DNA from: Mesostigma viride
Lineage: Eukaryota > Streptophyta > Mesostigmatophyceae > Mesostigmatales > Mesostigmataceae
Assembly: GCA_009746045.1 (NCBI GenBank)
Contig: RPFO01000084.1
Span: 1,420,176-1,445,010 of the forward strand
DNA: 24,835 nucleotides
Reading direction: 5' to 3'
Positions 7,501-19,735 of this stretch are shown here, one piece after another. How positions within the stretch are numbered: position 1 is the first letter of the stretch; each line of letters starts with the position of its first letter. Below the pieces are notes generated by a model. The model ran no database searches, was not told where the DNA came from, and worked only from the letters and a program-made list of their open reading frames with translations. A program made the translations under genes and the position numbers.

Positions 7501-10500
7501 TGGCCCAGTTTGCTACCGGCTGGCACACGTTTTCAGTGAATTTTGGGCTCCAGATTTAAATGCAACGTGCGGTTTGAGGCAGGGGAAAACATGCGTGGAC
7601 GATAGGAATTATAGCACCGGCGGGCTTCAAAGTGCCGGACGGCAGGCGGTACCACCATTCCGTGGCAGCTTGGCCCAGTTTGCTACCGGCTGGCACACGT
7701 TTTCAGTGAATTTTGGGCTCCAGATTTAAATGCAACGTGCGGTTTGAGGCAGGGGAAAACATGCGTGGACGATAGGAATTATAGCACCGGCGGGCTTCAA
7801 AGTGCCGGACGGCAGGCGGTACCACCATTCCGTGGCAGCTTGGCCCAGTTTGCTACCGGCTGGCACACGTTTTCAGTGAATTTTGGGCTCCAGATTTAAA
7901 TGCAACGTGCGGTTTGAGGCAGGGGAAAACATGCGTGGACGATAGGAATTATAGCACCGGCGGGCTTCAAAGTGCCGGACGGCAGGCGGTACCACCATTC
8001 CGTGGCAGCTTGGCCCAGTTTGCTACCGGCTGGCACACGTTTTCAGTGAATTTTGGGCTCCAGATTTAAATGCAACGTGCGGTTTGAGGCAGGGGAAAAC
8101 ATGCGTGGACGATAGGAATTATAGCACCGGCGGGCTTCAAAGTGCCGGACGGCAGGCGGTACCACCATTCCGTGGCAGCTTGGCCCAGTTTGCTACCGGC
8201 TGGCACACGTTTTCAGTGAATTTTGGGCTCCAGATTTAAATGCAACGTGCGGTTTGAGGCAGGGGAAAACATGCGTGGACGATAGGAATTATAGCACCGG
8301 CGGGCTTCAAAGTGCCGGACGGCAGGCGGTACCACCATTCCGTGGCAGCTTGGCCCAGTTTGCTACCGGCTGGCACACGTTTTCAGTGAATTTTGGGCTC
8401 CAGATTTAAATGCAACGTGCGGTTTGAGGCAGGGGAAAACATGCGTGGACGATAGGAATTATAGCACCGGCGGGCTTCAAAGTGCCGGACGGCAGGCGGT
8501 ACCACCATTCCGTGGCAGCTTGGCCCAGTTTGCTACCGGCTGGCACACGTTTTCAGTGAATTTTGGGCTCCAGATTTAAATGCAACGTGCGGTTTGAGGC
8601 AGGGGAAAACATGCGTGGACGATAGGAATTATAGCACCGGCGGGCTTCAAAGTGCCGGACGGCAGGCGGTACCACCATTCCGTGGCAGCTTGGCCCAGTT
8701 TGCTACCGGCTGGCACACGTTTTCAGTGAATTTTGGGCTCCAGATTTAAATGCAACGTGCGGTTTGAGGCAGGGGAAAACATGCGTGGACGATAGGAATT
8801 ATAGCACCGGCGGGCTTCAAAGTGCCGGACGGCAGGCGGTACCACCATTCCGTGGCAGCTTGGCCCAGTTTGCTACCGGCTGGCACACGTTTTCAGTGAA
8901 TTTTGGGCTCCAGATTTAAATGCAACGTGCGGTTTGAGGCAGGGGAAAACATGCGTGGACGATAGGAATTATAGCACCGGCGGGCTTCAAAGTGCCGGAC
9001 GGCAGGCGGTACCACCATTCCGTGGCAGCTTGGCCCAGTTTGCTACCGGCTGGCACACGTTTTCAGTGAATTTTGGGCTCCAGATTTAAATGCAACGTGC
9101 GGTTTGAGGCAGGGGAAAACATGCGTGGACGATAGGAATTATAGCACCGGCGGGCTTCAAAGTGCCGGACGGCAGGCGGTACCACCATTCCGTGGCAGCT
9201 TGGCCCAGTTTGCTACCGGCTGGCACACGTTTTCAGTGAATTTTGGGCTCCAGATTTAAATGCAACGTGCGGTTTGAGGCAGGGGAAAACATGCGTGGAC
9301 GATAGGAATTATAGCACCGGCGGGCTTCAAAGTGCCGGACGGCAGGCGGTACCACCATTCCGTGGCAGCTTGGCCCAGTTTGCTACCGGCTGGCACACGT
9401 TTTCAGTGAATTTTGGGCTCCAGATTTAAATGCAACGTGCGGTTTGAGGCAGGGGAAAACATGCGTGGACGATAGGAATTATAGCACCGGCGGGCTTCAA
9501 AGTGCCGGACGGCAGGCGGTACCACCATTCCGTGGCAGCTTGGCCCAGTTTGCTACCGGCTGGCACACGTTTTCAGTGAATTTTGGGCTCCAGATTTAAA
9601 TGCAACGTGCGGTTTGAGGCAGGGGAAAACATGCGTGGACGATAGGAATTATAGCACCGGCGGGCTTCAAAGTGCCGGACGGCAGGCGGTACCACCATTC
9701 CGTGGCAGCTTGGCCCAGTTTGCTACCGGCTGGCACACGTTTTCAGTGAATTTTGGGCTCCAGATTTAAATGCAACGTGCGGTTTGAGGCAGGGGAAAAC
9801 ATGCGTGGACGATAGGAATTATAGCACCGGCGGGCTTCAAAGTGCCGGACGGCAGGCGGTACCACCATTCCGTGGCAGCTTGGCCCAGTTTGCTACCGGC
9901 TGGCACACGTTTTCAGTGAATTTTGGGCTCCAGATTTAAATGCAACGTGCGGTTTGAGGCAGGGGAAAACATGCGTGGACGATAGGAATTATAGCACCGG
10001 CGGGCTTCAAAGTGCCGGACGGCAGGCGGTACCACCATTCCGTGGCAGCTTGGCCCAGTTTGCTACCGGCTGGCACACGTTTTCAGTGAATTTTGGGCTC
10101 CAGATTTAAATGCAACGTGCGGTTTGAGGCAGGGGAAAACATGCGTGGACGATAGGAATTATAGCACCGGCGGGCTTCAAAGTGCCGGACGGCAGGCGGT
10201 ACCACCATTCCGTGGCAGCTTGGCCCAGTTTGCTACCGGCTGGCACACGTTTTCAGTGAATTTTGGGCTCCAGATTTAAATGCAACGTGCGGTTTGAGGC
10301 AGGGGAAAACATGCGTGGACGATAGGAATTATAGCACCGGCGGGCTTCAAAGTGCCGGACGGCAGGCGGTACCACCATTCCGTGGCAGCTTGGCCCAGTT
10401 TGCTACCGGCTGGCACACGTTTTCAGTGAATTTTGGGCTCCAGATTTAAATGCAACGTGCGGTTTGAGGCAGGGGAAAACATGCGTGGACGATAGGAATT

Positions 10501-13500
10501 ATAGCACCGGCGGGCTTCAAAGTGCCGGACGGCAGGCGGTACCACCATTCCGTGGCAGCTTGGCCCAGTTTGCTACCGGCTGGCACACGTTTTCAGTGAA
10601 TTTTGGGCTCCAGATTTAAATGCAACGTGCGGTTTGAGGCAGGGGAAAACATGCGTGGACGATAGGAATTATAGCACCGGCGGGCTTCAAAGTGCCGGAC
10701 GGCAGGCGGTACCACCATTCCGTGGCAGCTTGGCCCAGTTTGCTACCGGCTGGCACACGTTTTCAGTGAATTTTGGGCTCCAGATTTAAATGCAACGTGC
10801 GGTTTGAGGCAGGGGAAAACATGCGTGGACGATAGGAATTATAGCACCGGCGGGCTTCAAAGTGCCGGACGGCAGGCGGTACCACCATTCCGTGGCAGCT
10901 TGGCCCAGTTTGCTACCGGCTGGCACACGTTTTCAGTGAATTTTGGGCTCCAGATTTAAATGCAACGTGCGGTTTGAGGCAGGGGAAAACATGCGTGGAC
11001 GATAGGAATTATAGCACCGGCGGGCTTCAAAGTGCCGGACGGCAGGCGGTACCACCATTCCGTGGCAGCTTGGCCCAGTTTGCTACCGGCTGGCACACGT
11101 TTTCAGTGAATTTTGGGCTCCAGATTTAAATGCAACGTGCGGTTTGAGGCAGGGGAAAACATGCGTGGACGATAGGAATTATAGCACCGGCGGGCTTCAA
11201 AGTGCCGGACGGCAGGCGGTACCACCATTCCGTGGCAGCTTGGCCCAGTTTGCTACCGGCTGGCACACGTTTTCAGTGAATTTTGGGCTCCAGATTTAAA
11301 TGCAACGTGCGGTTTGAGGCAGGGGAAAACATGCGTGGACGATAGGAATTATAGCACCGGCGGGCTTCAAAGTGCCGGACGGCAGGCGGTACCACCATTC
11401 CGTGGCAGCTTGGCCCAGTTTGCTACCGGCTGGCACACGTTTTCAGTGAATTTTGGGCTCCAGATTTAAATGCAACGTGCGGTTTGAGGCAGGGGAAAAC
11501 ATGCGTGGACGATAGGAATTATAGCACCGGCGGGCTTCAAAGTGCCGGACGGCAGGCGGTACCACCATTCCGTGGCAGCTTGGCCCAGTTTGCTACCGGC
11601 TGGCACACGTTTTCAGTGAATTTTGGGCTCCAGATTTAAATGCAACGTGCGGTTTGAGGCAGGGGAAAACATGCGTGGACGATAGGAATTATAGCACCGG
11701 CGGGCTTCAAAGTGCCGGACGGCAGGCGGTACCACCATTCCGTGGCAGCTTGGCCCAGTTTGCTACCGGCTGGCACACGTTTTCAGTGAATTTTGGGCTC
11801 CAGATTTAAATGCAACGTGCGGTTTGAGGCAGGGGAAAACATGCGTGGACGATAGGAATTATAGCACCGGCGGGCTTCAAAGTGCCGGACGGCAGGCGGT
11901 ACCACCATTCCGTGGCAGCTTGGCCCAGTTTGCTACCGGCTGGCACACGTTTTCAGTGAATTTTGGGCTCCAGATTTAAATGCAACGTGCGGTTTGAGGC
12001 AGGGGAAAACATGCGTGGACGATAGGAATTATAGCACCGGCGGGCTTCAAAGTGCCGGACGGCAGGCGGTACCACCATTCCGTGGCAGCTTGGCCCAGTT
12101 TGCTACCGGCTGGCACACGTTTTCAGTGAATTTTGGGCTCCAGATTTAAATGCAACGTGCGGTTTGAGGCAGGGGAAAACATGCGTGGACGATAGGAATT
12201 ATAGCACCGGCGGGCTTCAAAGTGCCGGACGGCAGGCGGTACCACCATTCCGTGGCAGCTTGGCCCAGTTTGCTACCGGCTGGCACACGTTTTCAGTGAA
12301 TTTTGGGCTCCAGATTTAAATGCAACGTGCGGTTTGAGGCAGGGGAAAACATGCGTGGACGATAGGAATTATAGCACCGGCGGGCTTCAAAGTGCCGGAC
12401 GGCAGGCGGTACCACCATTCCGTGGCAGCTTGGCCCAGTTTGCTACCGGCTGGCACACGTTTTCAGTGAATTTTGGGCTCCAGATTTAAATGCAACGTGC
12501 GGTTTGAGGCAGGGGAAAACATGCGTGGACGATAGGAATTATAGCACCGGCGGGCTTCAAAGTGCCGGACGGCAGGCGGTACCACCATTCCGTGGCAGCT
12601 TGGCCCAGTTTGCTACCGGCTGGCACACGTTTTCAGTGAATTTTGGGCTCCAGATTTAAATGCAACGTGCGGTTTGAGGCAGGGGAAAACATGCGTGGAC
12701 GATAGGAATTATAGCACCGGCGGGCTTCAAAGTGCCGGACGGCAGGCGGTACCACCATTCCGTGGCAGCTTGGCCCAGTTTGCTACCGGCTGGCACACGT
12801 TTTCAGTGAATTTTGGGCTCCAGATTTAAATGCAACGTGCGGTTTGAGGCAGGGGAAAACATGCGTGGACGATAGGAATTATAGCACCGGCGGGCTTCAA
12901 AGTGCCGGACGGCAGGCGGTACCACCATTCCGTGGCAGCTTGGCCCAGTTTGCTACCGGCTGGCACACGTTTTCAGTGAATTTTGGGCTCCAGATTTAAA
13001 TGCAACGTGCGGTTTGAGGCAGGGGAAAACATGCGTGGACGATAGGAATTATAGCACCGGCGGGCTTCAAAGTGCCGGACGGCAGGCGGTACCACCATTC
13101 CGTGGCAGCTTGGCCCAGTTTGCTACCGGCTGGCACACGTTTTCAGTGAATTTTGGGCTCCAGATTTAAATGCAACGTGCGGTTTGAGGCAGGGGAAAAC
13201 ATGCGTGGACGATAGGAATTATAGCACCGGCGGGCTTCAAAGTGCCGGACGGCAGGCGGTACCACCATTCCGTGGCAGCTTGGCCCAGTTTGCTACCGGC
13301 TGGCACACGTTTTCAGTGAATTTTGGGCTCCAGATTTAAATGCAACGTGCGGTTTGAGGCAGGGGAAAACATGCGTGGACGATAGGAATTATAGCACCGG
13401 CGGGCTTCAAAGTGCCGGACGGCAGGCGGTACCACCATTCCGTGGCAGCTTGGCCCAGTTTGCTACCGGCTGGCACACGTTTTCAGTGAATTTTGGGCTC

Positions 13501-15983
13501 CAGATTTAAATGCAACGTGCGGTTTGAGGCAGGGGAAAACATGCGTGGACGATAGGAATTATAGCACCGGCGGGCTTCAAAGTGCCGGACGGCAGGCGGT
13601 ACCACCATTCCGTGGCAGCTTGGCCCAGTTTGCTACCGGCTGGCACACGTTTTCAGTGAATTTTGGGCTCCAGATTTAAATGCAACGTGCGGTTTGAGGC
13701 AGGGGAAAACATGCGTGGACGATAGGAATTATAGCACCGGCGGGCTTCAAAGTGCCGGACGGCAGGCGGTACCACCATTCCGTGGCAGCTTGGCCCAGTT
13801 TGCTACCGGCTGGCACACGTTTTCAGTGAATTTTGGGCTCCAGATTTAAATGCAACGTGCGGTTTGAGGCAGGGGAAAACATGCGTGGACGATAGGAATT
13901 ATAGCACCGGCGGGCTTCAAAGTGCCGGACGGCAGGCGGTACCACCATTCCGTGGCAGCTTGGCCCAGTTTGCTACCGGCTGGCACACGTTTTCAGTGAA
14001 TTTTGGGCTCCAGATTTAAATGCAACGTGCGGTTTGAGGCAGGGGAAAACATGCGTGGACGATAGGAATTATAGCACCGGCGGGCTTCAAAGTGCCGGAC
14101 GGCAGGCGGTACCACCATTCCGTGGCAGCTTGGCCCAGTTTGCTACCGGCTGGCACACGTTTTCAGTGAATTTTGGGCTCCAGATTTAAATGCAACGTGC
14201 GGTTTGAGGCAGGGGAAAACATGCGTGGACGATAGGAATTATAGCACCGGCGGGCTTCAAAGTGCCGGACGGCAGGCGGTACCACCATTCCGTGGCAGCT
14301 TGGCCCAGTTTGCTACCGGCTGGCACACGTTTTCAGTGAATTTTGGGCTCCAGATTTAAATGCAACGTGCGGTTTGAGGCAGGGGAAAACATGCGTGGAC
14401 GATAGGAATTATAGCACCGGCGGGCTTCAAAGTGCCGGACGGCAGGCGGTACCACCATTCCGTGGCAGCTTGGCCCAGTTTGCTACCGGCTGGCACACGT
14501 TTTCAGTGAATTTTGGGCTCCAGATTTAAATGCAACGTGCGGTTTGAGGCAGGGGAAAACATGCGTGGACGATAGGAATTATAGCACCGGCGGGCTTCAA
14601 AGTGCCGGACGGCAGGCGGTACCACCATTCCGTGGCAGCTTGGCCCAGTTTGCTACCGGCTGGCACACGTTTTCAGTGAATTTTGGGCTCCAGATTTAAA
14701 TGCAACGTGCGGTTTGAGGCAGGGGAAAACATGCGTGGACGATAGGAATTATAGCACCGGCGGGCTTCAAAGTGCCGGACGGCAGGCGGTACCACCATTC
14801 CGTGGCAGCTTGGCCCAGTTTGCTACCGGCTGGCACACGTTTTCAGTGAATTTTGGGCTCCAGATTTAAATGCAACGTGCGGTTTGAGGCAGGGGAAAAC
14901 ATGCGTGGACGATAGGAATTATAGCACCGGCGGGCTTCAAAGTGCCGGACGGCAGGCGGTACCACCATTCCGTGGCAGCTTGGCCCAGTTTGCTACCGGC
15001 TGGCACACGTTTTCAGTGAATTTTGGGCTCCAGATTTAAATGCAACGTGCGGTTTGAGGCAGGGGAAAACATGCGTGGACGATAGGAATTATAGCACCGG
15101 CGGGCTTCAAAGTGCCGGACGGCAGGCGGTACCACCATTCCGTGGCAGCTTGGCCCAGTTTGCTACCGGCTGGCACACGTTTTCAGTGAATTTTGGGCTC
15201 CAGATTTAAATGCAACGTGCGGTTTGAGGCAGGGGAAAACATGCGTGGACGATAGGAATTATAGCACCGGCGGGCTTCAAAGTGCCGGACGGCAGGCGGT
15301 ACCACCATTCCGTGGCAGCTTGGCCCAGTTTGCTACCGGCTGGCACACGTTTTCAGTGAATTTTGGGCTCCAGATTTAAATGCAACGTGCGGTTTGAGGC
15401 AGGGGAAAACATGCGTGGACGATAGGAATTATAGCACCGGCGGGCTTCAAAGTGCCGGACGGCAGGCGGTACCACCATTCCGTGGCAGCTTGGCCCAGTT
15501 TGCTACCGGCTGGCACACGTTTTCAGTGAATTTTGGGCTCCAGATTTAAATGCAACGTGCGGTTTGAGGCAGGGGAAAACATGCGTGGACGATAGGAATT
15601 ATAGCACCGGCGGGCTTCAAAGTGCCGGACGGCAGGCGGTACCACCATTCCGTGGCAGCTTGGCCCAGTTTGCTACCGGCTGGCACACGTTTTCAGTGAA
15701 TTTTGGGCTCCAGATTTAAATGCAACGTGCGGTTTGAGGCAGGGGAAAACATGCGTGGACGATAGGAATTATAGCACCGGCGGGCTTCAAAGTGCCGGAC
15801 GGCAGGCGGTACCACCATTCCGTGGCAGCTTGGCCCAGTTTGCTACCGGCTGGCACACGTTTTCAGTGAATTTTGGGCTCCAGATTTAAATGCAACGTGC
15901 GGTTTGAGGCAGGGGAAAACATGCGTGGACGATAGGAATTATAGCACCGGCGGGCTTCAAAGTGCCGGACGGCAGGCGGTACC
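4581..15983. repeat. 170-bp satellite array, 67 apparently identical head-to-tail units
   Basis: The unit starts GGCAGGCGGTACC and ends CAAAGTGCCGGAC. Starts recur every 170 bp from 4581 to 15801, and a 13-bp partial unit follows at 15971-15983. I saw no substitution or indel among the units, so the layout repeats every 1,020 bp (six units). The unit has mixed GC content with an internal CCAGATTTAAATGC, has stop codons in its frames and shows no promoter or known protein-binding box such as a CENP-B box. The length is typical of centromeric satellites. Alternatives are retrotransposon 5' UTR monomers (copy B begins directly downstream) or an assembly-inflated array. Confidence 0.97.
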
Positions 15984-16095
15984 GCGACCGCAGCGCGTTG
16001 GGGGGCTGCCGCCCCCAAACCCCCCGCGTGGGGGGCTCCGCCCCCCACACCCCCCGCCCCCCCCTCGGTGGCTGCCACGCCTGCCCTGATTGTTC
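15984..16095 (+). promoter_or_regulatory. GC-rich leader with strong hairpins upstream of the retrotransposon ORF
   Basis: Two related ~30-bp blocks each hold a G6 and C5-C6 inverted repeat. The first is TTGGGGG...CCCCCAA (15998-16018). The second is a perfect 9-bp stem, GTGGGGGGC with GCCCCCCAC around a TCC loop (16028-16048). C-runs follow to about 16064. Such structures could affect translation or reverse transcription, or form G-quadruplexes. Their role is unknown. Confidence 0.5.
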
Positions 16096-16242
16096 ATGGA
16101 CGACCCACGACCCCCTTCGCCCAACGGCTCCCCCGCTCCCCGGTTGGCGCCTCGGCGGTCCTCTCGGCTTGCGGCCCTTCTTGCGGAGGTGGGCGACCCG
16201 GCTGCGGGGGGCTCGGGCGCCCCGGTCTCCCCCTCCTTGGTC

Positions 16243-16377
16243 TGCGAGGTCTGCCGGAGCGGGCACCGCGGGCACCACATGTTAGTTTGTGATGCTTGCA
16301 ATTCCGGGTGGCACTTGCAGTGTCTTACTCCCCGGCTCTACCGGGTCCCGCCGGGCTCCTGGACGTGCCCGCGCTGT
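16243..16377 (+). other. PHD finger (C4HC3) in the retrotransposon protein
   Basis: The order of ligands is CX2C (CEVC), CX2C (CDAC), X4-H, X2-C and, after an aromatic W, CX2C (CPRC), beginning about residue 50. Between them, LVCDACNSGWHLQCL is a classic PHD core. PHD fingers usually read histone H3 tails; in a retrotransposon this could tether integration to a chromatin state, which is an inference. The segment is Pro/Arg-rich on both sides. Confidence 0.85.
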
Positions 16378-16590
16378 CCCCCCCGGCGGGCCCCCGGGCT
16401 GCCCTCCCCGCTGGGTGCTCCGGCCCCCTGCCCCGTGTGCCCCCCTGCCGAGGCCCTCGGGGCGGGCCGTGGCCTGCCCGATGGGGCCGCCGTTGCTCGG
16501 GCCCTGGCGCCCTCGGCCCCGGGGCCCCACCCGTCGCCTGGCCCCGCCGACGGGGGCGCGGCGCTGTCGCCTGGGCTGGGCCCGGCCGAC

Positions 16591-17482
16591 CCCCGGCGGG
16601 CCTGGCGACCCCGGCGCCCGCCCCCGGCCCCTCGCTCCCCGACGCTCTGGCCTCCCTTCCCCCGGCCGCGGTTGGCCACCCAGCCGCCACCCCCGTCCTT
16701 GCCGCGTGGGACGGCGGCCCCCGGGCCCACGCGTTCACCTCGTGGCCGCCCTCGCACATTGTCGGCGTGGTGGGCCGCGCCACCTTTTCTTGGGCGTACT
16801 GCCCTTTGTTGCTGGACGCGGTCGGGCTCCAGGCCGCCTTCCCCTCGCTCCCTAGGCCCCCGGCCTTCCTGGCCCTAGTTGCGCAGGTGCGGGCGACATT
16901 TCTTTCCGCCGCCCCCCGGTGACGGCCTCGACTCTTTGGGGGTATGTCTTGGAAGGATATCACGCCGGCTGCCGGCTGCCGTGGCATCTCCCGGCCGCCC
17001 GGCAGGAAGAGCTGCTTTCCCTGGACGAGCGGGTGGGTCAGGAGGTGGTCGAGTTCGTCACGGCGGTGGCTCGAGACGCACAGGTCTCGGTGCGGGCGGC
17101 CTACCTCGCGGGCGGCGCCGACCTGGGCCTCATGTCCCCGCGGCAGCTTCGCCTCTTCTTGGACGCCCAGGCCCCGCCTCCCGGCCCGGTTGCCAGTGGG
17201 GGCTTTCTCATCACCTCCCTCAGCCTGGCGCAGGCCGCCATGCTGCGTGTGGAGTTCGGGGCCCCCATCGCGGTTCAGGGCGGCCAGGCCATCTTGGTGG
17301 ACTCGGCCGGGCGCGCCCAGCCCCTAACCGCGGGGACGCCTGTTTCTGCCTTCCTCCACGACATCCTGGAGTTGGCAGGCATCCCGCACGAATGGCACCC
17401 CGCGGCTGACCAACCGGTCGGCATCCTCTCGCGCGCCCAGATTGCTGCTCTCCCGGGTTGCTGGGAGGCCGGCTGGGACCCG
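16591..17482 (+). other. Central region of the retrotransposon protein, function unknown
   Basis: Two frame segments (16591-16917 and 16918-17482) encode well-formed but unrecognised sequence, for example WPPSHIVGVVGRATFSWAYC and FGAPIAVQGGQAILVDSAG ending near AGIPHEWHPAADQP. Some related elements carry OTU-like or ULP1-like cysteine proteases at this position. The LRVEFGAPIAV...IPHEWHP spacing is vaguely OTU-like, but I cannot see a convincing catalytic Cys loop, so no function is assigned. Confidence 0.35.
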
Positions 17483-17535
17483 CCCCCCCTCATGTCCGGT
17501 CCCTTCTGGAGGGGGACGACCCCGAGTCGGGCTCC

Positions 17536-17664
17536 TGTGCCATCTGCCTTGAGCCCTTCCGGCCGGGGGATGGCTTGTGTCGCCTGCCCGCGTGCGGCCA
17601 CACATTCCATCAAGCGTGCATCGCGCGCAGCTTGCTCCACTCCGTGCCGCGCTGCCCGTTGTGC
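17536..17664 (+). other. RING-H2 finger in the retrotransposon protein
   Basis: The ligands read CAIC ... C-G-H-TF-H-QA-C ... CPLC, which is C3H2C3 RING-H2 with canonical spacing (CGHTFHQACI then RCPLCR). RING-H2 domains are typical of E3 ubiquitin ligases, which recruit an E2 through this fold. A Pro-rich linker of about 130 residues follows (17670-18050). The segment is in the fourth frame (17490-18075). Confidence 0.85.
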
Positions 17665-18044
17665 CGGGCTGTTGTGCCGCCCCCTGGGACTGCGCTTCCT
17701 CTCGGCCCGCCCCCGGTCTCGCTGGGTCCCCTGCCGGGTCCCCACCGGGCCCCGGGGCCAGCTGCCTCCCCGACCCCTCGGCCGCCGCCCCCGGCCTCGT
17801 TGCCGGGGCCTGGGGTGGTCGCGGGCGCGCTGGCGAGTCCCCCTGGGAGGGGCGCCGGCGTTCTCGATCCCCCTCCGCTGGGGGTCTCCCCGGTGGGCAC
17901 TGCCTCCTCCGTGGCCCCGGCGGGCATGCCGGGCGCTGGTCGGGTCGTGGTGCGCGCGCCTGCCGGCCCGGCTGGGGAGACGCCGCAGGCCCCACGTCCT
18001 GCCTTTGCTGGCGCCGCTCCCCGCCACTCAGCGCCCGCCGACGG

Positions 18045-18251
18045 CCTTCACCGGTGTGCCGTGCTGCTTCCCACGGGGTCCCCGTGTGCGGTGTGTTCCA
18101 CAACCGTAACCTCCTCTGCCAGCACCTTCGCGCTGTGCACCCCGATCTCGGCGCGGCGGATCTGCAGGCCATGAGCTGTTACCGGTGCCCGGAAGCTCAC
18201 TGCCAGCGGGTGTACTCCATTCACGGGCGCGCTCAGCACGCGCGCGCCTGT
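18045..18251 (+). other. Two C2H2/C2HC-like zinc fingers upstream of the RT
   Basis: The first is loose: two Cys (about 18057 and 18087), then NLLCQHLRAVH. The second is YRCPEAHC with HGRAQHARAC (18183-18251), which is CX4CX11HX3C. N-terminal zinc fingers just before the RT are standard in R2-clade elements, where they bind target DNA. The frameshift near 18075-18078 falls between the two Cys of the first finger. Confidence 0.65.
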
Positions 18252-18863
18252 GTTGCTCAACGGCCCCTCAACCGGCCAGCAGTCCCGGCCCCCTCCCCCC
18301 TCCCGCCTCGGCTCCCACCGGCTCCCAGCCCCCGCCGCCCGACTACTCGGCCAGTTGGCGTTGGCTTGACACGGTTCCCTGGGATGCATGCGCCATCAAC
18401 CCGACGTCTACCCTGACCGACCTCCCCCACCGCGCGCGTAGCCTTTTCGCGCAATGTGCAATCGTTTCTCTCCGGCGCATGCACGCCGCTCCGGACGACC
18501 CGCTGGGCTTTAAACTGCACATGGTGACCCCCCGCCTGCTCCTCACCCCTCTCGGGCGTGGTGTGCGCGGCCTCCAGGGTGCGGTTATTGCCCGTTGCCG
18601 ACGCTTTCTGCAGGGGGACTGGGAGGGGCTGTTTGGCGTGCCGCCCCCGCGCACGGCCCGGCTGTCGGGGGAGGTCAACTTCGAGCGGGTGGCCGCCGAC
18701 GTCATCCGCCTCGTCCGCGAGGGGCAGCTCAGCCGGGCCATGACCCGCTTGGAAATGGCCAAGCTCGCCCCCGCCAATGCGGCTACCCTGGCGGCCTTGG
18801 AGGCTCTTCACCCTGCGGAGCCCGGATTCCAGCTGCCCGTGCCGGACCCCCTGCCGGCCCCCC

Positions 18864-19735
18864 TCCGGCTGGACCGCGACTGCTTCCTGGAGGTGATGCG
18901 TGCGGTCCCGCGGGCTTCCTCTACCGGGCCGTCGGGCTGGCGCTACGAGCACTTGGAGGTCCTGGTGGGGCATGGGGGCGAGGACATTCTCTTTGACACC
19001 CTCATTGACCTGGCGGCTGGTCGCGTTCCTCCCGCTGCGCGCGAGTGGTTAGCGGGCGCTCGCCTCCTCGCTCTGCTCAAGGGTGTCTTGCCCCCCCCGA
19101 GGGCAAGGTGCGCCCGATCGCCTGCGGTGAGGTGCTCCGCAAGCTCGTGGGCAAAGTGATCTGCCGCCAAAAGGCGCCCGAGCTCCGTGCCTTTTTCTGC
19201 CCGCCCCTCGCAGCGGGTGAGACCTCGGTGGCGGCCCAGCTGGGGGTGACGACTCCAGGCGGGGCGGATATCCTCATCCATTCGGTGCAGGCCTACCTCG
19301 AGGCCCACCCCACCCACGCTGTCGTCAAGGTCGACTGCCACAACGCGTTCAACAGTCTGTCCCGCGCCAGCATGTTTGCGGCCGTCATGGAGTCCTTCGA
19401 GGACTTGTACGCTTGGACAGCCGTGTGCTACGGCCAGCCCGGCCAACTGGTTCACATCATGGAGGACGGCACTCGCGGCGGCCTGCTGTCGCGGTCGGGC
19501 ACCCAGCAAGGGGACCCCCTGGGACCCCTGTACTTTGCCGCCCCCCTCCAGGGTTGCCTCCAAGCGGTCCATGCTGCCCACCCGGCGGTCGCTATTCAGG
19601 CCTACTTGGATGATATCTACCTTCTGGGCCCTGTGCCGGACACCACCGCGGCTCTGCTGGCACTGCAGACCGCGGTGGCCGACATCAACCTCCAGTTGAC
19701 CCTGCCAAGTGCGCGGTGTACTCGCCCCAAGGTGA
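18864..19735 (+). other. Reverse transcriptase domain
   Basis: Visible RT blocks in order are ASSTGPSGWRYEHLEVL (first conserved block, about 18915-18965), EGKVRPIACGEVLRKL (19099-19146), VVKVDCHNAFNSLSR (catalytic Asp at 19333), SGTQQGDPLGPLYF (19495-19536) and AYLDDIYLLG (19600-19629). The active-site box is YLDD where F/YADD is commoner. The set places the element among non-LTR retrotransposons. Frameshifts at 19091-19098 and about 19705 bracket the central part. The thumb region (19740-20140, GLDVLGVPVGDPAFV...) continues after it. Confidence 0.9.

Noticed and set aside
4581-15983. CRISPR array
   Set aside because: There are no variable spacers; all 170 bp of each unit repeat identically, and the context is eukaryotic.
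15863-16530. Minus-strand reading frames across the satellite edge and PHD region
   Set aside because: They are antisense shadows of GC-rich sequence; the plus strand carries the zinc-finger signatures.
16980-17420. OTU-like cysteine protease in the retrotransposon protein
   Set aside because: The late part is loosely suggestive, but no catalytic Cys loop or His motif could be fixed.
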